Under the pieces are notes generated by a model. That model was not told where the DNA came from, made no database searches, and saw only the letters and a list, made by a program, of their open reading frames with translations. A stretch of DNA of 64,000 bases from Oscillospiraceae bacterium (GTDB lineage: Bacteria; Bacillota; Clostridia; Oscillospirales; Ruminococcaceae), in assembly GCA_017847835.1 (NCBI GenBank), contig JAGASH010000009.1, positions 1 to 64,000 of the forward strand, in the 5' to 3' direction. A program made the translations under genes and the position numbers. Shown piece by piece: positions 54,043 through 62,661 of the stretch. The number at the start of each line of letters is the position of its first letter. Positions within the stretch are counted from its first letter, which is position 1.

Positions 54043-54600
54043 TCACGAACATCTTATATTGTTAATCAGTTTCGCAGGCATTTTTCTCAGCAAAAGCATT
54101 GTGAGGAAGCCCGTGAAAATCCCGCCGATAATCGCAGAAGCGAGCAAAACGGGCGTGTACGCGAGCACATATTTCGAGCCGTAGAAAAGTATTGCCACGA
54201 GCATTTGTCCCGCGATGTGGAAAACCGCGCCGCAAACTGCGGTGAACGGCAAAAACCGAATGTCAAACGGGAACTCGCTCTTATTTTTCGGGAACAAAAA
54301 GCGCGCAAAAATCATTGCCGAGCACGCGAAAACTCCGCCGGCAAGCCCGTAAACCGCGCTCATCAGCGAGCCTGTTATCAGCGCCGCGAGAAAACAGCGC
54401 AAAACCGCGATTATGTACGCGTCGTAAACGTGCCACTTCCCGCCGGCATAAAGCGCGAAAAGCGTGACGATATTTCCAAGTCCGACGCGTATTCCCGGTA
54501 TCGGCACAAACGGCGGCAAAAGCGTTTCCAGAGCCGAAAGCGCTGCTGCAAAGCAGATGAAAAGCGCCTCGATACAAAGTTTTTTTACGGTAATTTTCAC
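54043..54600 (-). CDS. Gx transporter family membrane protein (HepPP synthase component I-like)
   Basis: 185 residues with about five hydrophobic segments. The start KLCIEALFICFAAALSALETLLPP and the motif GIRVGLGNIVTLFAL identify the Gx/Hpre_diP_synt_I family, which is ECF S-component-like. The substrate is unknown. In many Clostridia it accompanies a NusG domain II protein, which is not seen here. It starts three bases after the previous gene. Confidence 0.83.
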   Translation of the reverse strand: MKITVKKLCIEALFICFAAALSALETLLPPFVPIPGIRVGLGNIVTLFALYAGGKWHVYDAYIIAVLRCFLAALITGSLMSAVYGLAGGVFACSAMIFARFLFPKNKSEFPFDIRFLPFTAVCGAVFHIAGQMLVAILFYGSKYVLAYTPVLLASAIIGGIFTGFLTMLLLRKMPAKLINNIRCS

Positions 54601-54603
54601 GGG

Positions 54604-55215
54604 TCAGTCCCTCAGAATATCGGAGAGCCTGTTTGCAAGCTCGCGCATTTCACTTGTAAGCTGAGGCAGCTTCGGCGGCTCTTCACCGCTTGTGAAATTC
54701 TCGATAATCGGCGCGTCCAAGGGCTGTTCATCAGCAAAATTCCTGAGCAGCGTGTAGTCCTCGCGCTTGATTAGCCTTGCTGAATAGCCCGCGAGAAAGT
54801 CCTTGCAGTGAACGCACCAAATGCTCACGCAAGCCGCCGCAAAACCAATCAGCATTATCCCGCCGCAAATTCCGTAGGCAGGCTCGCGCGTGATGATACA
54901 AGCGATAAATCCCGCTGCTGCGACCAGAAAATCCAAAATACACGAAAGCGTTTTCACGGCAGTTGTCCCGCCCGCAGCGAAAAATGCCGCGACAAGCAGA
55001 ATTCCCGTGCAGACAGCGACGGGCACGGCTCCCGAAAATCCCGAAATAAAGCCGACAGCCGCGCAAATTATACAAGCGGCAAGCTGAACGTAAAAACACG
55101 CTCTGATTATTTTACGGAAGTTCGCGAGCTTTCGCCTTTTAGACGCGGCAAAATCCTCGGCAACAGCGCCTGTCGAATAAAAATGAATGAGCTTTTTCTT
55201 TGTTTTGTAAGTCAT
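54604..55215 (-). CDS. Membrane protein of unknown function
   Basis: 203 residues from the second ATG, ten bases after nadE; the first ATG would overlap nadE and has no ribosome site. A basic N-terminus (TYKTKKKLIHFY) is followed by four hydrophobic stretches (near 38-60, 63-78, 92-110 and 114-135). A soluble tail with Pro/Glu follows. I do not recognise the family. It is tightly packed between nadE and the Gx transporter gene. Confidence 0.7.
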   Translation of the reverse strand: MTYKTKKKLIHFYSTGAVAEDFAASKRRKLANFRKIIRACFYVQLAACIICAAVGFISGFSGAVPVAVCTGILLVAAFFAAGGTTAVKTLSCILDFLVAAAGFIACIITREPAYGICGGIMLIGFAAACVSIWCVHCKDFLAGYSARLIKREDYTLLRNFADEQPLDAPIIENFTSGEEPPKLPQLTSEMRELANRLSDILRD

Positions 55216-55225
55216 CTGAACGCCC

Positions 55226-57127
55226 TTATTTGTCGATGTTTTCAAGCCACAGCGCAGCCTCTGCGTCGCTGGGCATACGCAAATCGCCTCTCGGAGAAAC
55301 CGCCGCAGAACCGATTTTTACACCGTCGGGCAGGCAGCTCCGCTTGAACTGCTGAGCGAAGAAACGCTTGTAGAAAACCTTTTCCCACTTCAGGATAATT
55401 TCATCGGAATACGCGCCCTTAAACGAGTATTTTGCCAGACGATAAACCTTGCTCGGAGTAAAACCGTATCTGATGCCGTAGTACAGGAAGAAATCGTGCA
55501 GCTCATACGGTCCGACCAAATCCTCGGTTTTCTGGGAAATCTCACCGTTTTCCGCAGGAAGAAGCTCGGGACTTACAGGAGTGTCAAGTATATCGCGAAG
55601 CGCCGTTTTCAGCCGCTCGTCCGATGAACTGTCCATACAATAACGCACGATGTGCCGAACAAGCGTTTTCGGAACGGACGAATTCACGCCGTACATACTT
55701 ATGTGGTCGCCGTTGTAGGTTGCCCAGCCGAGCGCAAGCTCCGACAAATCACCCGTTCCCACAACCATTCCGTTCAAATCGTTCGCCAAATCCATAAGCA
55801 CCTGCGTTCTCTCGCGAGCCTGAGCATTTTCATAGGCAACATTGTAGTTGTTTTCATCGTGAGAGATATCTTTGAGGTGCGACTTCACGGTAGCGGTTAT
55901 ATCAATCAGCCGAAAATCCACACCGAGCGCCGTGCAGAGCAGCTCTGCGTTGGATTTTGTGCGGGTGGTTGTGCCGAAACAAGGCATCGAAACCGCGGTG
56001 ATATCGGTCATCGGTCTGCCGAGAACTTTGAGCGCTTCAACGCTTGCAAGCAGCGCCAAGCAAGAGTCCAGACCGCCCGAAATTCCTACAAGCAGCTTTT
56101 GACAATGCGTGTGTCTTATGCGCTTTGCGAGAGCGTGCGCCTGCATAGCGAGAATTTTCGAGCAGCGCGAGTTGTTTGCGCTTCCCTCTGCGGGAACAAA
56201 CGGCATAGACTCGATTTTTCGGGTGAGCGCGGTTTGCTCGTCGGAAAGAACAAACTTCGCGTTGCTTTCGGAGCAGCGTCCGCGGAAAGTCGTGTTTCTC
56301 ATTCTCTCGGCGGCAAGCAGCGAAACGTCAATTTCGCTTATCGTAAGACCGTTTGTGTAAAGCTGTCCCTCGGCAAGAAGCTTTCCGTTCTCAGAGATAA
56401 TTCTCGCACCGCCGAAAATAAGGTCTGTCGTGGACTCACCCTCGCCCGCTCCTGCGAAAATATATCCGCAGATAAGCCGCGCGGACTGCCCTTTTACAAG
56501 GCTTTCGCGGTATTCTTCCTTACCGACAAGCTCGTTTGAAGCGGAAAGATTGAGGATAATCGTCGCACCGTCGAGAGCAGCCTTGATAGACGGCGGCTCG
56601 GGTGACCACAAGTCCTCGCAGACTTCAACGGCAAGCGAAAGCTCGGGGATATTTTCACAGCCGAAAACAAGTCCCGAACCGAACGGAACGGTTTCGCCGA
56701 ACAGGTTTATTTCGCGCTTTTGACTGTCGGCGGGAGTGAACCAGCGCATTTCGTAAAATTCGTTGTAATTCGGCAAAAATTTCTTCGGGACAACTCCGAG
56801 GATTTTGCCGTTCTGCAAGACGACAGCGCAGTTGTAAAGCTCACCTCCGACGCGAAGCGGACAGCCGACCGCAGCGACGATATCTTTTCCCGCTGAGGCG
56901 GAAAGGATTGCTTTAAGGGCGTTTTCGGCGCCATCGAGGAGGGTTTTCGAGAGGAACAAATCCGCGCAGGTGTAGCCCGTGACGCAAAGTTCGGGAAACG
57001 CGAGGATTTTCACTCCTGCGGTGTAGGCTTCGTTGATGAGCCCGATGATTTTGTCTGCGTTGTAGGAGCAGTTTGCAACCTTTAAATCAGGGGTTGCTGC
57101 TGCACATTTGATAAAACCGTCTTTCAT
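55226..57127 (-). CDS. nadE: Glutamine-dependent NAD+ synthetase
   Basis: 633 residues from the ATG behind GGAAGG. The N-terminal nitrilase-type glutaminase has the catalytic Glu (FPELCVTGY), Lys (VPKKFLPNY) and Cys (AVEVCEDLW). The C-terminal synthetase has the ATP-pyrophosphatase loop GISGGLDSCLAL and GTGDLSELALGW. It converts NaAD to NAD+ using glutamine. It starts a minus-strand run reaching polA and beyond, and its leader contains repeat copy F. Confidence 0.96.
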   Translation of the reverse strand: MKDGFIKCAAATPDLKVANCSYNADKIIGLINEAYTAGVKILAFPELCVTGYTCADLFLSKTLLDGAENALKAILSASAGKDIVAAVGCPLRVGGELYNCAVVLQNGKILGVVPKKFLPNYNEFYEMRWFTPADSQKREINLFGETVPFGSGLVFGCENIPELSLAVEVCEDLWSPEPPSIKAALDGATIILNLSASNELVGKEEYRESLVKGQSARLICGYIFAGAGEGESTTDLIFGGARIISENGKLLAEGQLYTNGLTISEIDVSLLAAERMRNTTFRGRCSESNAKFVLSDEQTALTRKIESMPFVPAEGSANNSRCSKILAMQAHALAKRIRHTHCQKLLVGISGGLDSCLALLASVEALKVLGRPMTDITAVSMPCFGTTTRTKSNAELLCTALGVDFRLIDITATVKSHLKDISHDENNYNVAYENAQARERTQVLMDLANDLNGMVVGTGDLSELALGWATYNGDHISMYGVNSSVPKTLVRHIVRYCMDSSSDERLKTALRDILDTPVSPELLPAENGEISQKTEDLVGPYELHDFFLYYGIRYGFTPSKVYRLAKYSFKGAYSDEIILKWEKVFYKRFFAQQFKRSCLPDGVKIGSAAVSPRGDLRMPSDAEAALWLENIDK

Positions 57128-57171
57128 AAAAATCAACCTTCCGAAGAAAATTTGCAGTAATCTGTAATTTT

Positions 57172-57393
57172 CGCGCGAAGCGAAAAAGTCTTTTTGGAAT
57201 TCCTAAAACCCTTTTTCTTCAGAAAAAGGTTTTAGGCCGCCGGAGGCACTGGAGCGAAGCGACCACTCGCGGCGAAGCCGCGCAAACGCGTTAGCAAGTG
57301 CTAAAGGGGGTCTGGGGGAGAAACGCCTTCAGCGTTTCTGGAAACGAAGAGTTTTCCCCCAAGCATTTCTGTTGGCTAAATGCCAACGGAATG
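57172..57393 (-). repeat. Hairpin-rich intergenic repeat, copy F, inside the nadE leader
   Basis: On the minus strand: GTTGGCatttaGCCAAC replaces the TTCGA-loop hairpin, followed by GGGGGAAAAC, GAAACGCTGAAGGCGTTTC, GCGGCTTCGCCGC, GTCGCTTCGCTC, TGCCTCCGGCGG, the long stem CCTAAAACC / GGTTTTAGG and a GACTTTTTCGCTTCGCGCG tail. Unlike the other copies it lies upstream of a start codon and in sense orientation. Confidence 0.85.
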
Positions 57394-57458
57394 CAAGAGT
57401 TTCCAACAAAGCAAAGTCAACAATAAAGTTGTGACAAGTTTTCATAAACACTAAATTT

Positions 57459-57487
57459 ATTATACCTCAAAACCGCGGTAAAATCAA
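57459..57487 (-). promoter_or_regulatory. nadE operon promoter
   Basis: Minus strand TTGATT (57482-57487), 17 bases, TATAAT (57459-57464). The start codon is about 330 bases downstream, with repeat copy F in between. Confidence 0.7.
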
Positions 57488-57526
57488 GGGTTTTTAAAGA
57501 AAAGGGCTATTTTTTTACAAATCTTA

Positions 57527-57555
57527 TTGCAATTATGAGAAAAAAACTGTATAAT
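57527..57555 (+). promoter_or_regulatory. Promoter of the 57.6-62.6 kb operon
   Basis: TTGCAA (57527-57532), 17 bases, TATAAT (57550-57555), divergent from the nadE promoter. Confidence 0.75.
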
Positions 57556-57603
57556 AAGTATAATGAGGAAATATGACGTGAAACGAAAAGGAGATGTCAG
57601 GAA

Positions 57604-58230
57604 ATGGAGTTTGTGAGCGAAAGAACCGCATTTACAATGCTGTCGGAAACCGTGGTTAAGGCGGGAGTATCTCTGTTCAATGCGGTGAAATATATCTATA
57701 TGATTGCAGACAAGGATTTCTACAACATAAACGTCAAGGATATTTTCAAGATATCGCTGAAAAATATCACCGATACAACCTGCCTGTATAACACGGGAAT
57801 AAAACTCGACAAGGAGCGCTGCCGCGAGATGAATTCTCCCGAATACGAGAGAGTTTTGTCGCTTATGGTGTATTCGTTTGCGGTAAGACTGCCCGAACTG
57901 AAAAACGTGAAAATCAACAACCAGACCTTGAACGACAAACAGATAAAGACAATTTTCGATATGGTTGTCGCAAAGGGCGCGGGAAATTATGACAACGTGA
58001 TTGTCGATGATTTCGAGGAAATCAGAAGAATGGTGAGAACCGGCAGACCTGTGCCCGCTTATGACGCAGAGTGGTTCAAAAGCTATATTTACAGCTACGT
58101 TCCCGCTCTTACCGCAATCACAAACAAAAATATGTTCCTCTTAGGCAGCTGCGACATTCTTTTCACGCTGTTTTACAGCGGGCTTGAGGAGGAGCTGAAA
58201 CGGCTGCTGGAAGGTCTTGTCACGGGATAA
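57604..58230 (+). CDS. Protein of unknown function, 208 residues
   Basis: Mostly helical, without a signal peptide or membrane segment that I would trust. Features seen: MEFVSERTAFTMLSETVVKAGVSLFNAVKYIYMI at the start, and an ending FLLGSCDILFTLFYSGLEEELKRLL. No family is recognised. It follows a good promoter with an AAAGGAG site and leads the cluster with the SOD-like, ahcY, two-component and punA genes, so it may belong to the same transcript (60-base gap). Confidence 0.7.
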   Translation: MEFVSERTAFTMLSETVVKAGVSLFNAVKYIYMIADKDFYNINVKDIFKISLKNITDTTCLYNTGIKLDKERCREMNSPEYERVLSLMVYSFAVRLPELKNVKINNQTLNDKQIKTIFDMVVAKGAGNYDNVIVDDFEEIRRMVRTGRPVPAYDAEWFKSYIYSYVPALTAITNKNMFLLGSCDILFTLFYSGLEEELKRLLEGLVTG

Positions 58231-58290
58231 TCGACAATTTCGCGCATTTGTTCAAGCTCATAAGAATATCATCTTCTGAGGTGATTTTTT

Positions 58291-58680
58291 ATGAATATGA
58301 CAAAATATGCGTTTATGGAACAGGAGCGCGCCGTTTTGTACGCGGATATGAACGGCACAAACGGTCACGAGGAAATAAACGGCGGTGTGTTTGTGTTCAA
58401 TCTTCCCGAGGGACTGTACTTCGCGCTGGAACTGTCGGGGCTGCCGAAAAACAAGGCTTTGCCGTTTCATATTCACGAAGGCACAATCTGCGAGAAATCG
58501 GGCGAAAAAACGATTGTTTTGCCCGACGTCAATTCTGACAGCCGAGGAAACGCTTCGATGCAGTTCTACATCGACAAAACACGCCTTTCGGATATCTCGG
58601 GAAAGGTGATTATGCTGCACGAAATGATTGACGGCGAAGAACCGAAAATCGCGTGCGGAGTGCTGAAAAGAATTTTGTAA
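58291..58680 (+). CDS. Small Cu/Zn superoxide dismutase-like protein
   Basis: 129 residues. The SodC-like segments are FHIHEGTICE (two copper-type His) and SGKVIMLHE (another copper-type His), ending ACGVLKRIL. The zinc-loop histidines and the bridging His are absent (LPDVNSDSRGNASM in that place), and no signal peptide is present. By family it is a beta-barrel SodC-like protein. Dismutase activity is doubtful; a copper-only or non-enzymatic role is possible. GAGGTG precedes the ATG. Confidence 0.75.
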   Translation: MNMTKYAFMEQERAVLYADMNGTNGHEEINGGVFVFNLPEGLYFALELSGLPKNKALPFHIHEGTICEKSGEKTIVLPDVNSDSRGNASMQFYIDKTRLSDISGKVIMLHEMIDGEEPKIACGVLKRIL

Positions 58681-58701
58681 AAATCAAAAAGGAGCAATAA
58701 A

Positions 58702-59952
58702 ATGGGAATTTCCGAAATCAAAAATCCCGACCTCTGGGAGTCGGGAAAACGTAAAATCGACTGGGTTAGAAGAAATATGCCGCTGCTGAACGGCATAGAG
58801 CGCGAATTTCGCGAAACAAAGCCGTTTTCGGGGATGAAAATCGCGCTTTCCGTTCACCTTGAAGCAAAAACCGCGTATCTCTGCGAAGTGCTTGCGGCAG
58901 GCGGTGCAGAGATGTATATAACCGGCTCAAACCCGCTTTCCACGCAGGACGACGTTGCCGCGGCGCTCGTTCACGAGGGGCTTTCCGTGTTCGCGTGGCA
59001 CGGCACAACCGAGGAGGAGTATTTCTCGCATATCGGCAAGGTTATCGGTGCCGAGCCGAATATCATCATCGACGACGGCGGTGACCTTGTGAACTATATC
59101 CACGAAAAGCGTCCCGACCTTATCCCGAACGTTCTCGGAGGCTGCGAGGAAACTACGACCGGTATTCTTCGTCTGAAAGCAATGGACGCAGCGGGAGAGC
59201 TGAAATTCCCTATGGCGCTTGTAAACGACGCGGACTGCAAGCACCTTTTCGACAACCGCTACGGCACGGGGCAATCCGTCTGGGACGGAATAAACCGTAC
59301 AACAAACCTTATCGTTGCGGGAAAGGACGTTGTTGTCGCGGGTTACGGCTGGTGCGGAAAGGGCACGGCAATGCGTGCAAAAGGCTTGGGAGCGCGGGTT
59401 ATCGTAACCGAGGTTGACCCGATAAAGGCAATGGAAGCGGTTATGGACGGATTTCGCGTTATGCCGATGAAAGAAGCAGCGAAAATCGGTGACTTTTTCG
59501 TCACGGTTACGGGCTGCGCTGACGTTATCGGCGAGGAAGCTTTTCTGAATATGAAAGACGGCGCGATTTGCTGCAACGCGGGACATTTCGACGTTGAAGT
59601 GAATATGAAAAAGCTCCGTGAAATCGCGGTTTCGCACTATGAAGCGCGCAACAACATCGAGGGCTACACGCTCCCGAACGGAAACACGATTTTCGTTATC
59701 GCGGAAGGCAGACTTGTAAATCTCGCGGCGGGCGACGGTCACCCCGCAGAAATTATGGATATGAGCTTTGCAATACAGGCGCTCTGCGCGGAGTATATCG
59801 CGAAGAACAAGGAAAAACGTGCTGCGGGCGATATGACGTTCAATGTACCGCGCGAAATTGACGGAAAGGTTGCCGAGAGAAAACTCCTGTCGTGGGGAAT
59901 TTCGATAGACAAGCTCACAGAGGAACAGAAAAAATATCTTGGAAGCTGCTGA
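58702..59952 (+). CDS. ahcY: Adenosylhomocysteinase
   Basis: 416 residues, the shorter archaeal/Thermotoga-like form. It shows the substrate-site block LVNDADCKHLFDNRYGTGQS (with the catalytic Lys segment), the NAD loop VVVAGYGWCGKGTAMRAKG and the ending HPAEIMDMSFA. It cleaves SAH to adenosine and homocysteine, relieving inhibition of methyltransferases. It starts 21 bases after the SOD-like gene with AAAGGAG, and the same operon ends in a purine nucleoside phosphorylase. Confidence 0.96.
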   Translation: MGISEIKNPDLWESGKRKIDWVRRNMPLLNGIEREFRETKPFSGMKIALSVHLEAKTAYLCEVLAAGGAEMYITGSNPLSTQDDVAAALVHEGLSVFAWHGTTEEEYFSHIGKVIGAEPNIIIDDGGDLVNYIHEKRPDLIPNVLGGCEETTTGILRLKAMDAAGELKFPMALVNDADCKHLFDNRYGTGQSVWDGINRTTNLIVAGKDVVVAGYGWCGKGTAMRAKGLGARVIVTEVDPIKAMEAVMDGFRVMPMKEAAKIGDFFVTVTGCADVIGEEAFLNMKDGAICCNAGHFDVEVNMKKLREIAVSHYEARNNIEGYTLPNGNTIFVIAEGRLVNLAAGDGHPAEIMDMSFAIQALCAEYIAKNKEKRAAGDMTFNVPREIDGKVAERKLLSWGISIDKLTEEQKKYLGSC

Positions 59953-59966
59953 CGAAAGGATAAGCG

Positions 59967-60641
59967 ATGTTCAATATACTTGTTGCCGATGATGTCGCGA
60001 ACATTCGACGGCTCTACGAATACACGCTTGAAAAGAACGGGTTTAAGGTGTTCACGGCGGAAAACGGCGAGGCTGCGCTCGATATCATCGAAAAGCAGCA
60101 CATCGATTTGATGATACTTGACGTGATGATGCCGAAAAAGGACGGCTATGAGGTGCTGAAAACCCTGCGCGAGAGCGGCTCAAACCTGCCCGTTTTAATC
60201 ATTACGGCAAAGGACGCAGCCGAGGATTTGCGCAGAGGCTTTATTCTCGGCACGGACGATTATATGACAAAGCCTGTTGACGAGATGGAGATGATTTTGC
60301 GGATAAAGGCGCTTTTGAGGCGCAGCAAAATCGCCGAGGAGCAGAAAATCGTTGCGGGAAGCACCGAGCTTGTTTACGACTCGTTTACGGTGACGGTTGC
60401 GGGAGAGCCCGTGGTTTTGCCGAAGAAGGAGTTTCAGATTTTGTTCAAGCTGCTGTCGTTTCCGGGGAAAACCTTCACGCGGCAGGCGCTTATGGAGGAG
60501 TTCTGGGAAATGGACTCGGACAGCGAAGCGAGAACGGTTGACGTACACATAAACCGCCTCAGGGAGCGCTTTCGCGACAACAAGGACTTTGAAATCGTGA
60601 CGGTGAGAGGACTGGGCTATAAAGCGGAAATAAAGGCTTGA
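59967..60641 (+). CDS. OmpR-family response regulator
   Basis: 224 residues. The receiver has the acidic pair D8-D9, phospho-acceptor D52 (LILDVMMP), Thr in IITAKD and Lys in TKPVD. A winged-helix domain follows (KKEFQILFKLLSFPGKTFTR, TVDVHINRLRERF). It starts 14 bases after ahcY and is followed after 3 bases by its sensor kinase. The targets are unknown; the operon itself is a candidate. Confidence 0.95.
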   Translation: MFNILVADDVANIRRLYEYTLEKNGFKVFTAENGEAALDIIEKQHIDLMILDVMMPKKDGYEVLKTLRESGSNLPVLIITAKDAAEDLRRGFILGTDDYMTKPVDEMEMILRIKALLRRSKIAEEQKIVAGSTELVYDSFTVTVAGEPVVLPKKEFQILFKLLSFPGKTFTRQALMEEFWEMDSDSEARTVDVHINRLRERFRDNKDFEIVTVRGLGYKAEIKA

Positions 60642-60644
60642 TGT

Positions 60645-61742
60645 ATGAATAAAGTCAAAGGATTTTTTAAAGCGGTCGGGAAGTGGTTTTCAAAGGCGTT
60701 TTCGCGTGTAAACCGGCTCGGTGTTAAGCTGATGATTCTGACGCTGATTATCATTGTCGCGTCGGAAATTCTTAGCTTCACTGCAACGCTTGTAATCGGC
60801 TATCTTTCGGGCGGAACAATGAGCACAAACGCGACAATCGGACCTATTATCGCCTCGGTAATTGTCGGAGGACTGCTTGCGTTTGTTATCGGAAACGCGG
60901 TTCTGAAGCCGCTTTCAAACCTCACGAAAGCGACAAAGCGCGTTACAAACGGCGATTACACGGTAAAGCTGGAAATGGATTTTCTCACGCGGCACACGAT
61001 AAAGGAGCTGCGAAATCTTATCAAGGACTTCAATCAGATGACCGAGGAGCTTCGCTCAACGGAGCTTTTCCGAAAGGATTTTATCGGAAACTTTTCACAC
61101 GAGTTCAAAACTCCGCTTGTGTCGATAAGAGGCTTTGCACGGCAGCTCTGCGAGGACGATTTATCCGAGGAACGCCGAAAGGAATTTGCAAAAATCATTC
61201 TGGAGGAAACCGAGTATCTGACCGAGCTTTCCGCGAATACGCAGCTTTTGACAAACCTTGAAAACCGTGATATAATCACGGATAAGATGCATTTTTCGCT
61301 GGACGAGCAGCTCAGAAGCTGTATGCTGAGATTAGAGCCGCAGTGGTCGGAAAAAAACATAGAAATCGATATGAGCGAGCTTTGTCCGATTGACTATTAC
61401 TGGAACGAACAGCTTCTTGCTCACATCTGGAACAACCTGTTCGACAATGCCGTGAAATTCACCGAAAACGGCGGAGAAATCAAGGTTTGCAGCGAGGAAA
61501 AGGACGGGTTTGTGGTTGTGACGGTAAAGGACAGCGGCTGCGGAATTTCCGAGGACGCGCTCCCTCACATTTTCGAGAAATTCTATCAGGCGGACGTATC
61601 TCACGCGGCACGCGGAAACGGTCTGGGACTGCCGCTTGCGCAGAAAATAGCGGAGCTTTGCGGCGGCGGAATTTCCGCAAAAAGCAAGCTCGGAGAAGGA
61701 ACGGAGTTCACCGTTAAGCTGAAACAGGAGGAAAACAAATGA
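60645..61742 (+). CDS. HAMP-domain sensor histidine kinase
   Basis: 365 residues. Two membrane segments (near 27-53 and 65-88) enclose only about 10 outside residues, so there is no real extracellular sensor. HAMP (NAVLKPLSNLTKATKRV) is followed by the H-box NFSHEFKTPLVSIRG, the N-box HIWNNLFDNAVKF and the G-boxes DSGCGIS and GNGLGLPLAQK. It should phosphorylate the adjacent regulator. Its signal is probably sensed in or near the membrane. It overlaps punA by four bases. Confidence 0.94.
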   Translation: MNKVKGFFKAVGKWFSKAFSRVNRLGVKLMILTLIIIVASEILSFTATLVIGYLSGGTMSTNATIGPIIASVIVGGLLAFVIGNAVLKPLSNLTKATKRVTNGDYTVKLEMDFLTRHTIKELRNLIKDFNQMTEELRSTELFRKDFIGNFSHEFKTPLVSIRGFARQLCEDDLSEERRKEFAKIILEETEYLTELSANTQLLTNLENRDIITDKMHFSLDEQLRSCMLRLEPQWSEKNIEIDMSELCPIDYYWNEQLLAHIWNNLFDNAVKFTENGGEIKVCSEEKDGFVVVTVKDSGCGISEDALPHIFEKFYQADVSHAARGNGLGLPLAQKIAELCGGGISAKSKLGEGTEFTVKLKQEENK

Positions 61743-62572
61743 ACGAGAATTACAAAAAGCTGATGAATTGCTTTGAGCAGGTTGAGAAGAAAATTTCTTT
61801 CAAGCCGGAGCTTGCGCTGGTTTTAGGCTCGGGACTGGGTGATTTCTGCGACACGCTTGACATAAAGGAAACGCTGGAATATGCGGAAATAGACGGCTTC
61901 CCGAAAAGCACGGTTGCGGGACACAAGGGAAGATTTGTGTTCGGTTACTGCGGGAAAATGCCGATTGTTTGTATGCAGGGACGCGTGCATTTTTACGAGG
62001 GCTATTCCGTAAGCGACGTGGTTCTCCCGACAAGACTTATGAAGCTTATGGGCGCGAAAACGCTGTTTCTGACGAACGCAGCGGGCGGCATAAACCCTTC
62101 CTTCAAAGCGGGCGATTTTATGCAAATCTGCGACCATATTATCTACAACGTTCCTTCCCCGCTTATCGGAGAAAATATCGACGAGCTGGGCGTGCGCTTC
62201 CCCGATATGAGCGAGGTTTATTCAAAGCGGCTCAGAAAGCTGGTTGAGGAAGCGGCCGCCGAGGTGAGCGTTCCTCTCAAAAGCGGTGTTTACATTCAGA
62301 CTTCCGGTCCGAACTATGAAACTCCCGCAGAGGTTCGCGCATTCGGAAGACTTGGCGCGGACGCAGTCGGAATGTCAACAGCGGTTGAAGCGGTCGCGGC
62401 TCGTCACTGCGGAATGGAAATTCTCGGAATATCCTGCATTTCAAATCTCGCAGCGGGAATTTCTCCCGAAAAGCTCTCGCACAAGGAAGTTCAGGAAACC
62501 GCTGACAAAGCGGCTCCGATGTTCCGGAAACTCGTGACGCGTGCGATTGAAAAAATAGCGGAAAACGCTTGA
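61739..62572 (+). CDS. punA: Purine nucleoside phosphorylase
   Basis: 277 residues, trimeric (class I) PNP type. GSGLGDF near the start, HKGRFVFGYCGKMPIVCMQGRVHFYEGY, FLTNAAGGINPSFKAGDFM and QTSGPNYETPAEVRAF are family signatures. It cleaves guanosine and inosine with phosphate. The ATG overlaps the kinase stop (ATGA). With ahcY upstream it suggests an SAH-to-purine salvage unit, although class I PNPs usually do not act on adenosine. Confidence 0.95.
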   Translation: MNENYKKLMNCFEQVEKKISFKPELALVLGSGLGDFCDTLDIKETLEYAEIDGFPKSTVAGHKGRFVFGYCGKMPIVCMQGRVHFYEGYSVSDVVLPTRLMKLMGAKTLFLTNAAGGINPSFKAGDFMQICDHIIYNVPSPLIGENIDELGVRFPDMSEVYSKRLRKLVEEAAAEVSVPLKSGVYIQTSGPNYETPAEVRAFGRLGADAVGMSTAVEAVAARHCGMEILGISCISNLAAGISPEKLSHKEVQETADKAAPMFRKLVTRAIEKIAENA

Positions 62573-62593
62573 TTTGACAATATTTCACAGCTC

Positions 62594-62622
62594 TTGACAA
62601 AGCGGGAAAAATTTGATAAAAT
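62594..62622 (+). promoter_or_regulatory. Promoter of the dockerin-protein gene
   Basis: TTGACA (62594-62599), 17 bases, TAAAAT (62617-62622), TG before the -10. Confidence 0.78.
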
Positions 62623-62661
62623 GGAAATGAAAAGCTTTCGGGATTGTTTTGAGGTGAAAAT

